Shown: one piece after another, positions 1-12,800 of the stretch
Layout of the letters: the number at the start of each line of letters is the position of its first letter
Numbering within the stretch: the stretch's first letter is position 1
Source: Trachythela sp. YZ-2020
Taxonomy: Eukaryota; Cnidaria; Anthozoa; Malacalcyonacea; Clavulariidae
Reading direction: 5' to 3'
Length of the DNA: 64,000 nucleotides
Assembly (NCBI GenBank): GCA_016169945.1
Contig: JADLSH010000127.1
Location: 808,501-872,500, forward strand
Notes under the pieces: generated by a model
The model's input: the letters and a program-made list of their open reading frames with translations, nothing else
Database searches by the model: none
Told to the model about the DNA's origin: nothing
Program-made: the position numbers and the translations under genes

Positions 1-68
1 CCATTGGGAAACATAGCTAAAACAAACCGCATTACTACGACAAGTAATCCTATTGTGTGTGTTTATAG

Positions 69-3000
69 TTGGTCCAAGTTTGTGGCTGATATGAATTCTT
101 TTGAATGGTTAAGAAAACCTTTATCTTCCAAAGAGAAGAAAAAGAGAATCGCTGAACAGCTGAAAGAGAATGCTGAAGGTTGTTGGTTCATCTTTGTTTT
201 GGTTCTACAGTACGTCATTACACGGTGCAGTGGAAGCCAGAGTTCGGTTGTTAAAATCCACGTTAAATTCTTTCTTTGGGAGAGGATGTATTGACTCTAC
301 CAAACACCGCAGGTTTTCTCCGGGTACTTCGGTTTCCTCCTGTAGTAACAAATCTTTAATATATATTTCCTAGGCGAACCACCGAAGCACACTGATGAGT
401 TCGACCTACCTGAACCCCAAGATAAGCAATTGATAAAAGTCAACGGCTTGGACAGCGGCGACCGTGGTGACGTCATACACCATCATGAAGATGATGACGT
501 AATTGATGACGTAGACGATGACATAGACGAATACCGCGGGTCAACAGGATCGCTGACCAGTGTAAGAATGCGGAATGGCTTGAGGTCATCTATAAAAGAA
601 ACGTTGAAAAATGTTACAAGTAAAACATCAAAGGTAACATTAAAATAGCGCTATCATGTCTAAAATATTCTCCTTAGATGAGTAAGGGCATCTGTTATTG
701 GTCCAGTGTTACTACAGGAGGAAACCGGAGTACCTGGAGAAAACCTGTGGTGTTTGGTAGAGTCAAACTGGAGGCACTCTTCTCACACGTGACTGAGGTG
801 AAATCATAATTAGACAACCGCACATTGCAACAATCGTACCCTAGTCGTAAAGATGAAAGGCACATGCACTAACCACGTGCACTGTGCCACTAAGTGCTCA
901 TACCCCACACATCAGGAAATTAACAATTTGTTTACATACATATTTAGGATTTGAACTTATATATATGATTATATTGAAATTGTGTTGATACAATGAAACT
1001 ATGATTACAATATGACACTTATGTAAAAATAATAATTATGATACTAGTAGAATACTTAAGCAGTACAGTAAACAGGGAAGATTATCCAAGACTTATTCTT
1101 TTGTATAATAACAACTATATGATTTGGAACGATATGATTATATGAATTGATCTGAAATTATATTGATGATTATGTCGAAACGGAATCAAATCTGGCAATG
1201 ATTACTAATCTTGATCAAAGAATCAAAGAAACAAATCAGAGCTAAATCTTTCGCGCAAACATTTGCCTAACTGTATATTTTACTCTAGCTCAGCCCACTT
1301 GGTCCTTCTGCCGACGAATGGAAGGTTAGTTATAATGCAGGATTCAAATGTGAGAGGATTATGTTGTTGACCTGCACATGCCGCTTTGATACCGTTCTAA
1401 GTGTTGTGTACACATTCATTCTTTTACTGGTGGTCATCTTTAGAAGTATTGGTGTTTATTGGAGCAAGAAAATTAGAGATATATACTAAAATTTATGTAC
1501 ATATGATAATACTCTACCTGTATATATTGGCTGGTTTCAGTAAGCTTTACCGCGTAGAAGGCAGATGGTTGTTAATAACTTCAGAACTTTTGACACTGAT
1601 ATTTGCCATGAACTAAAGAACTACTGCAAATAATGAAAAGGATTAGGGCCGTGTATTTATCAATAGAAATAAACAATTTACATGATTAGTTTGACTTTAT
1701 TTGGTCACAGAGAGATAATAGGCCTTGCATAAATGCTAAATCAGAACAATTAGTGACTGGATGGCATGGAGAACAGTGGGAACATTCCGGTCTCTGGATA
1801 ACACTGATTGCTACCCTAAGTGTTGCACAAACGGCCATTTTACAACTAGGCATAAGTGTTACTCGTAATTTTCATTTTTTGTTGCTGTGTAGGAGCTAGA
1901 AGCTAAGCTGCAAGAAAAAACAAGTCAGATATGGTATGTAAGAACTGCAAACGTTTTTTTTAATTTCACTAAATCATTACAATAAATTCTATTCATCGTC
2001 CCTATTTCTTCATTCTAGGAATCTTGAAAAAGAAAAGAAGGAATTAGCTCGAGATAACAGAGAACTGGTGATTGAAAACAACAAACTACAAGACGATGTT
2101 TTCAGTTTGCAAAAACAACGAGAAGAAATGCAGACCGAAATAGGTGAACTTCAAATTTTCGTGGAAGATTTAAAAATACGACTATGTACATCCGAGGCTG
2201 AGCACAAGCAGTTGAAGAACGAGGAACAGGAGTTGCTTGCGAAAATGAATGTAAGATTTTTGTTTCGACTTTCTATTTTTAGTCAGCTTATTTCTATTTT
2301 GCTTCACTGTCTTGGCCGGCAGATATTCTTGCAATATTTCACGACTTTAATAGTTAAACTACATACTAAGATGTCTAATGTTGCATTGTTTCAACTTCTC
2401 TTTACGATAGCTCCGTGGTTGGCTATGCAAACGTGGCGTCAGAGGCTTAACAGGTCGGCAATGGAGAAGAAGATGGTTCGCAACCGACGAAAGTGGAAAA
2501 CTTTATTACTATAAACAAAATAGTAATTCATCGCCACAAGGGTATATGTTTCCTTATTATAACCCTGTTGGTATTGCTGGTGGCACAATGGTTAGAACTG
2601 ATATAGAGCTATCCAGTGTAAATAAAGATAGTTTAGTTTAGTTTTCCTCCTGTAGCAACAATGGACGAATAAGTTATGGTACTCACTTTGATTTTGTCTT
2701 TTTACTGATCAGGTTTATTGACCTTGACATGATCATTGAAGTACAAGATCAGACGGAGGACAAACAAGATAAAAATAGAGCTTCGTTTAATGTTGTTGTT
2801 AATAAAAGAAAATATGAATTAATGGCGAGAGATACGGAGGAAAAACAAAAGTAAGTTACTAAGAAACAACTTCAACAATGTGTATTACATCTGCGTGATC
2901 TAACCATGGTTAACTCAGCAGCGAGTTCTCTACAACATCAGATCACTTTAAGGGCTGCCTACATTCAAGAAAATGTACTACCACTGCATGATCTAACCAT

Positions 3001-3282
3001 GCTTAACTCAGTAGTTAGATCTGTACAACATCAGATCAGTCAAGATCATTTAAGAACATCGGCTACACTACAATCCCATCCATAATTGTCATGCGCGATT
3101 AACGCATTCCTGACTTTTGCTGCTACGAATGTTTAAGTCCAGTCTTTTTCTTGTATTTTAGATGGATAAACGCACTGGACTACCTCAGACACTGGCGCAG
3201 TCATACGTCGAAGATTCTAAACAATGATCAATCGTTTGATAACGAAGACGATCTTAATCCTTTCCTTAATCTAAAGATCTGA
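69..3282 (+). CDS. Coiled-coil plus C-terminal PH-domain protein, 5' truncated by the window
   Basis: Spliced gene whose 5' end lies outside the window. Exons: 69-178, 374-633, 1289-1324, 1893-1933, 2019-2250, 2411-2541, 2713-2850, 3162-3282; all junctions are GT-AG and keep phase. About 355 residues are visible. In order: a basic stretch (SSKEKKKR), an Asp/Glu/His-rich acidic stretch, a Ser/Thr-rich linker, a coiled coil (about residues 135-226, rich in Glu, Lys, Leu, Gln), then a PH domain (about 227-340) starting RGWLCKRG, with the basic RRRWF of strand 2 and the C-terminal helix Trp in QKWINALDYL. PH domains bind phosphoinositides or proteins, so a membrane-recruited scaffold is inferred. 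I do not recognise the orthologue. Exon 374-633 could read through to a stop at 648, but the donor AAG/GTAACA and perfect phase favour splicing. SINE fragments lie in introns. Confidence 0.8.
291..350 (+). repeat. tRNA-derived SINE, 3'-middle fragment
   Basis: Contains the family core (GACTCTACCAAACACCGCAG, TTTTCTCCGGGTACTTCGG, TTTCCTCCTGTAGTAACA) inside intron 1 of the coiled-coil/PH gene. Confidence 0.75.
655..910 (-). repeat. tRNA-derived SINE, near full length, antisense
   Basis: On the minus strand it reads tRNA-like head (A-box-like GCACAGTGCACGTGGTTAGTGC region), a weak B box, the ATCTGATTATAATTTCACCT-like middle, the CTCCGGTTTCCTCC core and the ACTGGACC...CTTACTC tail. It lies in intron 2 of the coiled-coil/PH gene. 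Confidence 0.75.
2570..2665 (+). repeat. Internally deleted SINE copy
   Basis: A-box head (GGTGGCACAATGGTTAG) joined directly to the 3' end (AACTGATATAGAGCTATCCAG, TAAATAAAG, GTTTAGTTTAG), so the middle is missing. Sits in intron 6 of the coiled-coil/PH gene. Confidence 0.7.
2880..3060 (+). repeat. About 95-bp tandem repeat, two copies
   Basis: Two copies of a unit with TGATCTAACCATG, TTAACTCAG, GTACAACATCAGATCA and TTCAAGAAAATGT. The same unit, inverted, forms the array at 9130-9460. Located in the last intron of the coiled-coil/PH gene. Confidence 0.75.
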
Positions 3283-3570
3283 AAACCAGCTACACTTTCA
3301 TTGCCTGCGAACAGGCGTTGAGTCACCTCTGGGTATCCTAGCTTGCTTGTAGACTTCTTTGGATCGTTTTACGCAAACAGCCTAATCGTAATCTTCACAC
3401 GGGCGAGTGCACTTGAAATATTTTACTTCCTACACGGGTGCACTTAACATTGGTAAATAACAAACCTACTGTATCCATCTCCCGATTTCGAAAGTTTTGA
3501 CAAACGGTGGCCGTTTGGTGGAAAATACATGTAATGGAAACATTTAGCATAATTTGTTCGCTCCTATAAT

Positions 3571-4388
3571 TTAGGCCCGTTTCAGACGCCGCTCCACTCA
3601 TGCGCCGAACTTAAATGACGAATTAGGTGCGACAGAAGAGCGACGTATGAATCAATTAGGTACGGCGGAATTTGGAGCGACATACGTTCGACAGAAGTTC
3701 GACAGAACCTGTCGCATTATGCGACGTTAGAGCGACATTGATTCATACGCCGCTCCACTCATGTGCCGAATCTAAATCAAAATTTACTGTAATTTGTTAG
3801 GATTAGATTAGCCACTTTGCTATATTTACATATTTTTGAATTGTATTTGGAATTCCCGCGCGAATTACCCTCCTCTCTCGTCAACAACATTATATTTTAT
3901 ACGCCGTTTGAATCACTGTCGCTCTTGTGTCGCTCCAGAGTCGCACCTAATAGAGACCTTACGATGTAGGACGGCAACGCGAACGACGACGGCCAAAAGA
4001 AACTGCTTCAAATAAATCAATTAAATAAAACTTGTCGTGTATTATCAATCGTATGAATTCACTTCAGTTTGTGGAAGTTGAGATAAGCGCTTTTTGGTTT
4101 AGAAGATTTCTACTTCAGTACTGAGCCAATTTGCTGAGTACCACTTCTCGCGTCTTGAAGTGCAGACGTTGAACACAAGACGTTAAAATCTGTAGTTTAC
4201 CGTTGTAAACAGAGCGAGGATGACGTCTAAAACTCCCGTGGGATTTTAATTATTCATTTCTATTCTAAAATACTATAAATTTCATTGTACTTATAGCCGT
4301 CGTCGTCACGATGCCGTCTTGAAATCGTAAGGTCTCTAATACAATTAAGTTCGGCGCATGAGTGGAGCGGCTTCTGAAACGGGCCTAA
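3571..4388. mobile_element. MITE with 40-bp terminal inverted repeats (outer element)
   Basis: Left end TTAGGCCCGTTTCAGACGCC is mirrored by the right end GGAGCGGCTTCTGAAACGGG plus CCTAA; the inverted repeat extends about 45 bp (GCTCCACTCATGCGCCGAAC). No transposase frame. A partial copy of the terminal repeat recurs internally at about 3750-3776. The element sits between the coiled-coil/PH gene and metaxin, and is itself split by a second MITE. Pre-insertion sequence is visible in a related repeat near 58.1 kb. Confidence 0.8.
3952..4337. mobile_element. Inner MITE nested in the outer element
   Basis: About 40-bp imperfect inverted ends: AGAGACCTTACGAT...GACGACGGC on the left, GCCGTCGTCGTC...ATCGTAAGGTCTCT on the right. 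Removing it restores the outer element's right arm (CGCACCTAAT plus CAATTAAGTT) to match its left arm. AAT is found on both sides. AT-rich interior without a reading frame. Confidence 0.78.
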
Positions 4389-4916
4389 GTGTCGATGCAT
4401 TTCAAGTTGAACACCATGTGTAGCCTAGCACCATGAAATTTAAACGCTTACTGAAAAACCACCTGAAACGTGTAATCTAAAATCATATACTACTCTCATA
4501 TATGTACGTCTCATGTCTATGTTAAATTATTGTAAATTTTAATATTTAAATTTATCGATTTAATACATAGCTATAGGAGGTATAGAAAGCATACATAGTT
4601 AATATATAAATAATATAATTTATAATGTAGTTTTCTTCAAATTATATATTTTGATGAAATATGTTTTATAGAATCGAAAATGTTTTATACTTAGTATTAT
4701 TCTACATTAGTCATTAATTATTCTGAAAATATGCCTGTATTTGCAACAAAAAAGCCCCCAAATATTAATATAACGAGCTGTAAATCCAAAACCGTTATAG
4801 TACCATAATGCATTGCTTTCCAAAATGGCGTTGGTTTTGGTGAAATGATCTCTTTACACATTGACATTTGGTGGTGCTTACATGACGTATCGCAGAGTAT
4901 TGAAAAAAATTTCAAG

Positions 4917-7900
4917 ATGGCTGAAGAAACAAACTTGTTAACTTGGGCCGGAGGATGGGGGCTACCGTCGCTGGATGATAGCTGTTTGCAAGCATTGGTA
5001 TGTTAGTATGTAGAATATATCTTTATCTATACATTTTTGCGAAAATTATTCCTGCTAAGTGCTTAAATACGTTCAAAAAGTCTCCTTGAATCTATCGAGG
5101 AGTGGAGCCACCGAGCCAGTGGGTTCAACGATGAACGATCAAGTATATTGGTAGGTTTTGGCAAGCGTAACGGGACAGCAGTCTTATACAAGTCTTATGT
5201 TTAGGCATATTCAAAGTTTGCTGGTTTTCCAACAAAAGTAACGTGTTGTAACAACCCATACAAGTCACCTACAGGTAATATGATTAGTGCATGGTATTAT
5301 TGTAAATTCTGCAATGTCTGTCATGCAAAAGAACTAATTGGCTAACATGTGTTTATGCCGATTGCCATCCAATTCACTCACATCTATAATTTAAATGCTT
5401 GGTTACCTTTGTTCCATTCTATGCTTACATTATCAGAACAGTGGTAACTGGGCATGTGAGTTATCTGAAAATGTGAATTGAGGGGTGACAGACATAAACA
5501 TGTGTTAGCTGATTAGGTGTGTTGAAACAGAGTAACATTTATCCTTACTTGTTTGGCATTTTATTTTTAGGTACTTTACCAGCACTAAGACTACCTGATG
5601 ATATCTTTTGTGGTTGTGATGATATTATTGACTATTTAAAGACGAATGTAGGTTCTCAATAAATTCATCTGGAATAATTTGGTTGCACCAAAAATTTTCT
5701 ATTACCTAACGACTTTTCCACTCATGATTTTGTTCAGAATTATAACACAGATAAAGAGTTATCAGATAAACAGAAGATAGATACATTGGGCTTGTGTTGT
5801 TATGTCGATGACATGCTAAGACCAGCGCTGGTGGGTTTTAAATTGCTTGTTAAGTGGTCTAAAATTGATAAAGGTTAAAAACGAAGGTTGAACATCATAA
5901 AATACTGACTTGCAGAAAGCCAGAAACAAGCATAAGCAAGTGCTTCAGGTACACACAAAGTTCTGGCATGCAATAAAAACAACGCTATAACGAATACTCA
6001 AACGTGGGGGGTTCAATGTGTGGGTAGAATTCTACCATAAACTGCCGTGGTTTGTGTCTGAACTACCTGAAAAGATTTAAATCATGCATTTCGCCGTATT
6101 GAGCGAAGGGCCTTCGGAAATCAATACGTTTCTTCTCATTTTTTAGCTCTACATGACGTGGCTAGTCGATCAAAACTACACACAGTTTACCCGCGGATGG
6201 TACGCGAAGCAGCTCAAGTTTCCCTACAACTATTTGATTCCTGCTAAATATTTTAACCACGCTAAAAAATTTGTTGCACACAAGTTAAATATCGAAGAAT
6301 CTGACGTTATATGTGAGGTGATAGAAATGAAGGTAGAGTTATTTTAAATGAAACCATATGAGGGTCTTCAAAGGATATCTACAAGAGACGGGTAATCCGT
6401 CTGTCTTTTAAAACAGTTGACTGAAAAAGCGGGAGTGGAGCCTGTGCACTTGTTAGATTCTATTGTTCCTGTATTCTTAGATCTGTGTTCGAATACTCTT
6501 GCCAAGTATTTCATTAGTCGAGTTTACCGGACGACATTGAACGCATTCAGAAAAGATCCCTAAGGATAATATTTCCAGAATTGAGTTACAGCGACGCTGT
6601 TGCGAAAGAAAATATAGGAACCTTATCTCGCAAATCGAGGCAAGCAATGATAATGACAGGAAGCACAAGCTTTGTAATATTTTACCACCTCGAGATAACA
6701 CTTCTGAATATTACTTGAGGAGAAGAACGTCTATAGGTTACCAAGGATTAGGACAGATAGATGTAAAAACACTTTTATAATGCACTATGCTACCAAAGCA
6801 TAGAGCTAAATCATTTTATATTAATATAGATATTCATATATTATATAGAGACATTTTATATTGTATATAGTTTTAAGGTGGCTCCCTACAGTTATAGTAC
6901 AGTTTGAAACACTATCTATATAGATCAGACGTCTCCTCGCGTGGATTCTTCGTGACCCGGCAGAAATTTTGAGTCGCGGGAAGTTATTTTCGGAGATTTT
7001 ATAGCGAGAAAACCACAAGTTTTTCATTATAATCGTAAATCTTAATCTTTTAACAGTACGTATGTTTTTTTTTAACCAGTTTCTTTTTCTTTTTGTTGTT
7101 TTTACCTATATATGTCTATTATCCTTTATAATTATAAAATCTTCGACTTAAAAAAAAAAAAATTGACTTAAAAATCTGAATTATATAATTATATTCTTTC
7201 TATATTCTTATAGTAGTCTCTGACTGTCAATATAATATAGTCTAAAAAGCAATTGAAAGTTTGACATGCAGCAAGCAACCTAGCAGCCTTCCAAAATCCA
7301 GAAAATTTTTATGTTATGTTTAAAAATTATAAAATACAGACAGTTTTATATCATTAATTGTCTTATGAAAAATGAAATACGATGTTGTTTTTGAAAAGTG
7401 AAGTTTGTGATATCGATTTTTTTTTTAACCAAAACAAATTGAAGAGACGTTGATTAATAGTATTTTCTTCTTCCATGGTAATTAATCATGCATTTTCATC
7501 TCAAACAAGTAAGTAAATAATACAAGCCAATATATATAAATAAAATAAATAACAAAGAACCAAGAACAAACAAAACTATACACTCGTTTTTGTATTTTGT
7601 TTTTTTTCAATTCGTGTTGTTCACGCAATCACGCATTATAATTCAGACGCATGCAAAATGCGATCATGTCGAGTCGATTTTTTTGACGTCAGCAACTTTC
7701 AACTGAAATTTCGAGTGTTTTTCTCGTGTTTCGAAAAAAATTTTAAAACTTGCAATTGTGTTAAACAAGGCAAGAAGAAAAATAATTCAAAATTTCAAAA
7801 ATTCTACAAATAAGTTTCAGTAATCGAAATTCCAAAATATCTAAATAAAATTATTTGTAAACTACCCTTCAAATTTTTGATATGTTATTCTTTGTGGACC

Positions 7901-9073
7901 ATAAATCTTTAAAAAAGTTCAAAAAAATTGACCGAAAAAAAAAAGATAAAGCATTCAATCGAAAAAGAGAAAATTAGACAAAAAAAAAGAAGAGATACTG
8001 GTTGCCAGTTAGACAACACCACACTATTCCTTGTTGTCCATGGGTGAGACCAAGACCTCTTTACATTCGTGGAAATGTTCATTTTATTTTTACCCTAAGG
8101 GTATCTAATAATTTTTTTGAAAGCGAAAGTGAAAGAAATCAAGTAATCTTTCTTATCAATTGATACACGTAATTCAGTCTATGCAAGGTGTTCATCAAAG
8201 TCAGGCCATCTATTTTATAATCATTGTCTTCTGCTTGAAATGTAGCTTAACAGAAGGGCTGAAGCTTGTTTCGAGGTACTAAACGACATCCTTGGTGATC
8301 AGGAATTCCTATTTGGCGATAGGTTGGTGAAATCAGATAAAAGTGGAACTCTAATTCAAAAACTAATCTCATATATAGACTTTTCCCTTTGTGACATGTT
8401 TCGCTACTTTCGGTTTAAGTAAATGAATGTAAGTAATGTAGTGATATTACACCTGGTTGCCATGACTTATAAACTTTATTTTTCTCTATTTCAGCCCAAC
8501 AACACTGGATTCCAAAGTGTTTTCATCCTTACTAATAATGCTGAAAATACCGCTACCTACAAATAAACTCAAATTTCGTATCCTGGAATATCCGAAGCTC
8601 GAGCAATACTGCGATAAAATACTTCGTTTATATTTTCCTACAGGTAAGCTTAAAGTCTTGAAACACAACGCAGAAAAGTAGTGTTCAATTATATTTGACA
8701 GTCGTCATGAACAGGTAGAATTTTTTCAAAATCACTGATGTGCGACTCTTCGATAAAAATATAGAAGCTTGAATCACCGCATCGTTGTCTTGATATCACG
8801 GTAATAATCATCCATAAATGAAGTCAATTAACGTACACATTTCATAACTTTGCTTCTACAGTTGCAAGAGAGCTCGGCCCGCCAAACCAATTCAAAGACG
8901 AAGTAGAGGAGTCGCGAACGAACAAGATCAATGCAGTTCTCTCGGTTGGTTTTGCCGTTGTCGCAATGGTTTTCTACGCCTTGTCCAGTGGCATTGTGCA
9001 ATTTGAGGTTGAGGAAAGAGAGAGTTGTGAAAACTGTCAGGGTAAAACTACAGGGAAGACTGAGGAGACTTGA
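4917..9073 (+). CDS. MTX1: Metaxin-1/3-like outer mitochondrial membrane import protein
   Basis: Exons 4917-4997, 5205-5274, 5571-5647, 5738-5830, 6147-6332, 8246-8322, 8495-8643, 8862-9073; all GT-AG and in phase, 314 residues, matching the usual 315-325 of metaxin 1/3. The N-terminus holds the metaxin signature WAGGWGLPS, followed by a thioredoxin/GST-like domain (AYSKFAGFPTKV) and the helical GST-C part (LFGD.PTTLD near residue 195). A hydrophobic segment at about 273-290 (GFAVVAMVFYALSS) is the expected C-terminal anchor in the outer mitochondrial membrane. Metaxins work with the SAM/TOB complex in beta-barrel assembly and in mitochondrial transport. The start ATG lies in AAGATGG and is the first Met before the signature. 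The 1.9-kb intron 5 carries a dead reverse-transcriptase fragment. Whether it is MTX1 or MTX3 cannot be told; invertebrates usually have one gene for both. Confidence 0.93.
5335..5516. mobile_element. Palindromic MITE-like element in metaxin intron 2
   Basis: Ends are mirrored: GGCTAACATGTGTTTATG... and ...CATAAACATGTGTTAGCTG, enclosing TTCACTCACAT / ATGTGAATTG. The middle (TTAAATGCTTGGTTACCTTTG) recurs in inverse orientation at 23380-23468. Confidence 0.7.
6470..6790 (+). pseudogene. Decayed C-terminal end of a non-LTR retrotransposon reverse transcriptase
   Basis: With frame changes the plus strand reads VFEYSCQVFH, then SLPDDIERIQKRSLRIIFPE, LSYSDAVAKENIGTL, and KLCNILPPRDNTSEYYLRRR. This is the typical end of CR1/Jockey-type reverse transcriptases. 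It lies in metaxin intron 5, same strand as the gene, and is dead. Confidence 0.75.
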
Positions 9074-9129
9074 GGGTAGAGGACTGATACTAGTCGTAAA
9101 GCGCATATGCCATTTGATGCGTTGCGTTT

Positions 9130-9460
9130 TGAATGTTGGCTATTCTTATGTGATCTAATGCGAGTAGAGTTAAATATGGTTAGATCATCTAGAGGTAGAA
9201 CATGTTCTTGAATGTGGGCAACTCTAAAGTGATCTGATGTTGTATAGAACTTACTGCTGAGTTAAGCATAGTTAGATCATGTAGAGGTAGAACATGTTCT
9301 TGAATGTGGACAACTCTAAAATGATCTGATGTTGTATAGAACTTACTGCTGAGTTAAGCATAGTTAGATCATGCAGAGGTAGTACATGTTCTTGAATGTG
9401 AGCAACTCTAAAGTGATCTGATGTTGTACAGAACTCACTGCTGAGTTAAGCATGGCGACC
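9130..9460 (-). repeat. 92-bp tandem repeat, about 3.5 copies
   Basis: Copies start near 9181, 9273 and 9364 (TAGATCAT), each with GGTAGAACATGTTCTTGAAT and ATCTGATGTTGTATAGAAC. It fills most of the spacer between the convergent metaxin and endophilin genes and is the inverse of the repeat at 2880-3060. Confidence 0.8.
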
Positions 9461-9844
9461 TAACGCATCCACGCCGCAGGAACGCATCTACGGTAAGTTT
9501 TCATACGTGCCATTCAAATCTGTTCTAAATAACGCGTCTTTAAGTACAATAATATATTGTGTATTGAATCTTAATACAAAAGTATATAGACCTGATTGAA
9601 GTGAAATCACAAGCGATAGATTTTAGAGAGCGAGTCGTGACCTTAGCAAATCTATGTGAATGAATGAATATACAATACATTACCAGAAAGAAATCCCAAA
9701 GTATAGCTAAATTTCCGTCGAGAAGCTATACGTAAATACTTATTTGGTTGGTCAATAAAGTACTTTAAATTATATTCTAATTCCAAAAAGGTGAATCAAT
9801 GTATCATCACAAATGCGGGCTAAACGGTTGCTATAGAAGAAAAG

Positions 9845-12800
9845 CTAAGGTAGATCATTGACAATATCAACGTAGTTCACAGGGAAGTAACCACTTTTGC
9901 CATTCACCGTTCCTTCTAACCAGTTTTCATCAATACGGCCTGTTAAAGTTATCATATCGCCCTCCGCAAATTCCAGTTCTCCTTCGTTTTCTGAAATGCA
10001 TGGAGAGTAGTAGAACATGGTTAGACTCTATAGTATCGGCCTGATTTATACTAAAGACGGGTCACCCATCAGGCAATTTTCCATTACGGTCGCTTTGCCC
10101 GCGAAGGCGGAGCGACCATGTTTCAACTTTCGCTGTAGGTGTCTAGCATGAGATTTTTTTGTCCGCTTTACACCTCGCGGACACGCCTGAAAGTTGAACT
10201 ACATTTAACTTTCTTGGCGTGCCCGCGCGACTAATTATTCACGTGATTCGAATCGGTCGCTTCGCCCGCGCGGGCAAAACGACCGTAATGGAAAATGGCC
10301 TTAATGCCGTATTTATACACATGGACAGATCATCTATCAGGGGGGGATCCAGGCTCATCTGACAGAGGGGATGCAGATTTTTCCGGGGAGGGGGGTTGCA
10401 CCCTTCCGCCACCAGCGCAAATTTCAGTATGAACTCGTTGATTCTGACTTTTTGTGGGGGGTGCTGACGTTTTCCAGGGGGGTGCGCACCGCCCCAGTAG
10501 ATCCGCCTATATGTCCTCTATCAAGGCGTTTATACACGCGCAAGTTCATCTGAGTACACAAATTACAACTCTGTGTACCGCGTTGTAGCCATGAAATATC
10601 AGACAAACTATATTTTCTTTGTCTAAGTCCGTCCAGATGAATCATCCATTTCTGACAAACAAAAAAGCAATAAAATTGAACTAAAAATTACTATCTGAAG
10701 GAAGTGCTGCCTGAAAAGCTGCCGAAAGCCCACAGAAGATTTCAGACTGATGCAAAGAACTCGGAACCTACCTGGTTCAAAGTCGTAAAGTGCTTTGGCA
10801 CATGGTGTGCTGTCACCATTTCTCTTGACAGGTGTAGGAGAGAATGAATATCCACCACTGCTAGTGTCATCTTCATCATCATCATCATTATCATCTCCTG
10901 TCCATTTTGGTTCATGTTCCGTTCGTCTTTCTTTTCGCGGCCTGCCCGATGCCTCACTTATCCTAAACAGAGTAAAGTGGGGGTCCAGTGTAGGTGCTGT
11001 AGTATTCTACAATAAGCTGCTGTGTCTGACCTGCCTGAAGCTATTTACCTCCTGACGAAGGGCCTTCGCTTGTTTTTATCTTTTTCAGATAGTTCATATA
11101 GAAGCCATGAAGGCAGATTAACCAACTAAAATTTTGAATATTGTCGACTTACTTGTCGTCCAGTGTAGATGCGAGTGTCTCCAGGAGGTCGTATGATTTC
11201 TGATGGTATTCCATCACAGCTTTGACAAAGTCTGTCAGTTGTGTGATTTGTTCATCCTGTGTCAAAGGAGAAGTATAAAGTTTATCAGTCGTAATTCTGT
11301 TTAATTGTGCAAATGAAATAACATTGTAATTGTTGTTGCTATTGTTTTAGATAATTAGATCTAAGTTGTTGACCCCAATGTTGTTCTAAGTTATTGCTTT
11401 CCAGGTAATGTGGCCATTATTGAAATTATTGTACAGACTAACTTGCCTCTCCTTCTGATAAAGTTAACATGGCATTGTAACAAACTGTCTTCGAACTATC
11501 AAATTTATCTTCTGCTGCACGAATTTCTTCAGGAGGAACTATACAAAAATATATGTTAAATTAATGAATTCATCCTGCCATTAAAACGCTCGGAAACGAA
11601 TGATTTTTCATCCCGCAATACATACTTTTACTGCCTTTTCTTTTCTTACAATCAAAGTCGAGCCGTCTGCCTTCCATCTTTTTTCTGTGATGCTTTTGAA
11701 AATATATTAAACAACAATCAACAACAGTATGGTACACATTTATTTAAATTCCCACAAAATTAATTGACTCAATTCACTTGTTGTAACATTTACATTTTTT
11801 TCAAAAATATTGCAACATTGCATTTCTTATTTGCTTTTACTCACATTTATTTCCTTAATCTCCTTGCTTTCCAAAAGGTATAATGGGTCCAAGAAATTTT
11901 GCTTCACCTCGGAATCCTGTTGTAAATACATACACTAAATGTTAAATATGGTGTGCTAAGAAGTACACTCTCATAAGTCTATAAATCCTTGGATAAGAAC
12001 TTGATTTGTTTAAATAATATAAACTACATGTTAAAGAGCTCACAAGGTTGTCCTTGATTTCAGCCAGTTGTTTGAAAACTTCACCTGTCTCGCCGAGAGC
12101 ATCGCCTGTTACAGTGGACAGAAAAAATACCAAATGTTTTATGCTGACACAGTGGTTAGTGCATGTGTCTTTCACTTCTGCATCCAAGGTTAGATTTCTA
12201 CAATATGTAGTTTTGTGATAATAATTTCACCACAGTCACATGTGAGAAGAGTGATTACCATTTTCATTCGAGCAAACTTTGCAGGTTTTCTCAGAGTTCT
12301 CTGGTTTCTTCCAGCAGTAACACTGGAACTGATAAAGCTAGCAATACCCCATTTTATTTATTTCATTTCAAGACCATACTCACCAAATGTTGATTCATCC
12401 CCCAGTTCTAGTTGTCCTTTACTCATGACGTCGCCCAAATTCCCTTCGGGTTGTGGATATCTCGTCTGTGCCTGGTGACCTCTGGCCTTGGCCACAGCAG
12501 ACTGCATTGATAATTTTGCCCTAGCATCTGTTGTAGTTAAACAATTAAATAATATAATAATCACAGTTACTCAACTTAATATGACAAGCATGCAAATTTT
12601 GTATCTCAAAGAAAAAACAGGCAATGAATAGCAACAGGCCCTTGGCTTAGTCACTGGTCCAGGACTGCAGGTTCAATTCCTACTATTGTTTTCCCAAGTG
12701 TGTGATGCAAAGGGCCCATTATTTCATGATTTCTTACTTGGATTTGGCTGTAGGTATTCTTTAGTTCTGCCAAGCAGTTGGATAACTATAATGGCTGTTG

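Noticed and set aside
430..648. Possible gene end at the stop at 648
   Set aside because: A consensus donor just before it joins downstream coiled-coil exons in perfect phase; the stop is intronic.
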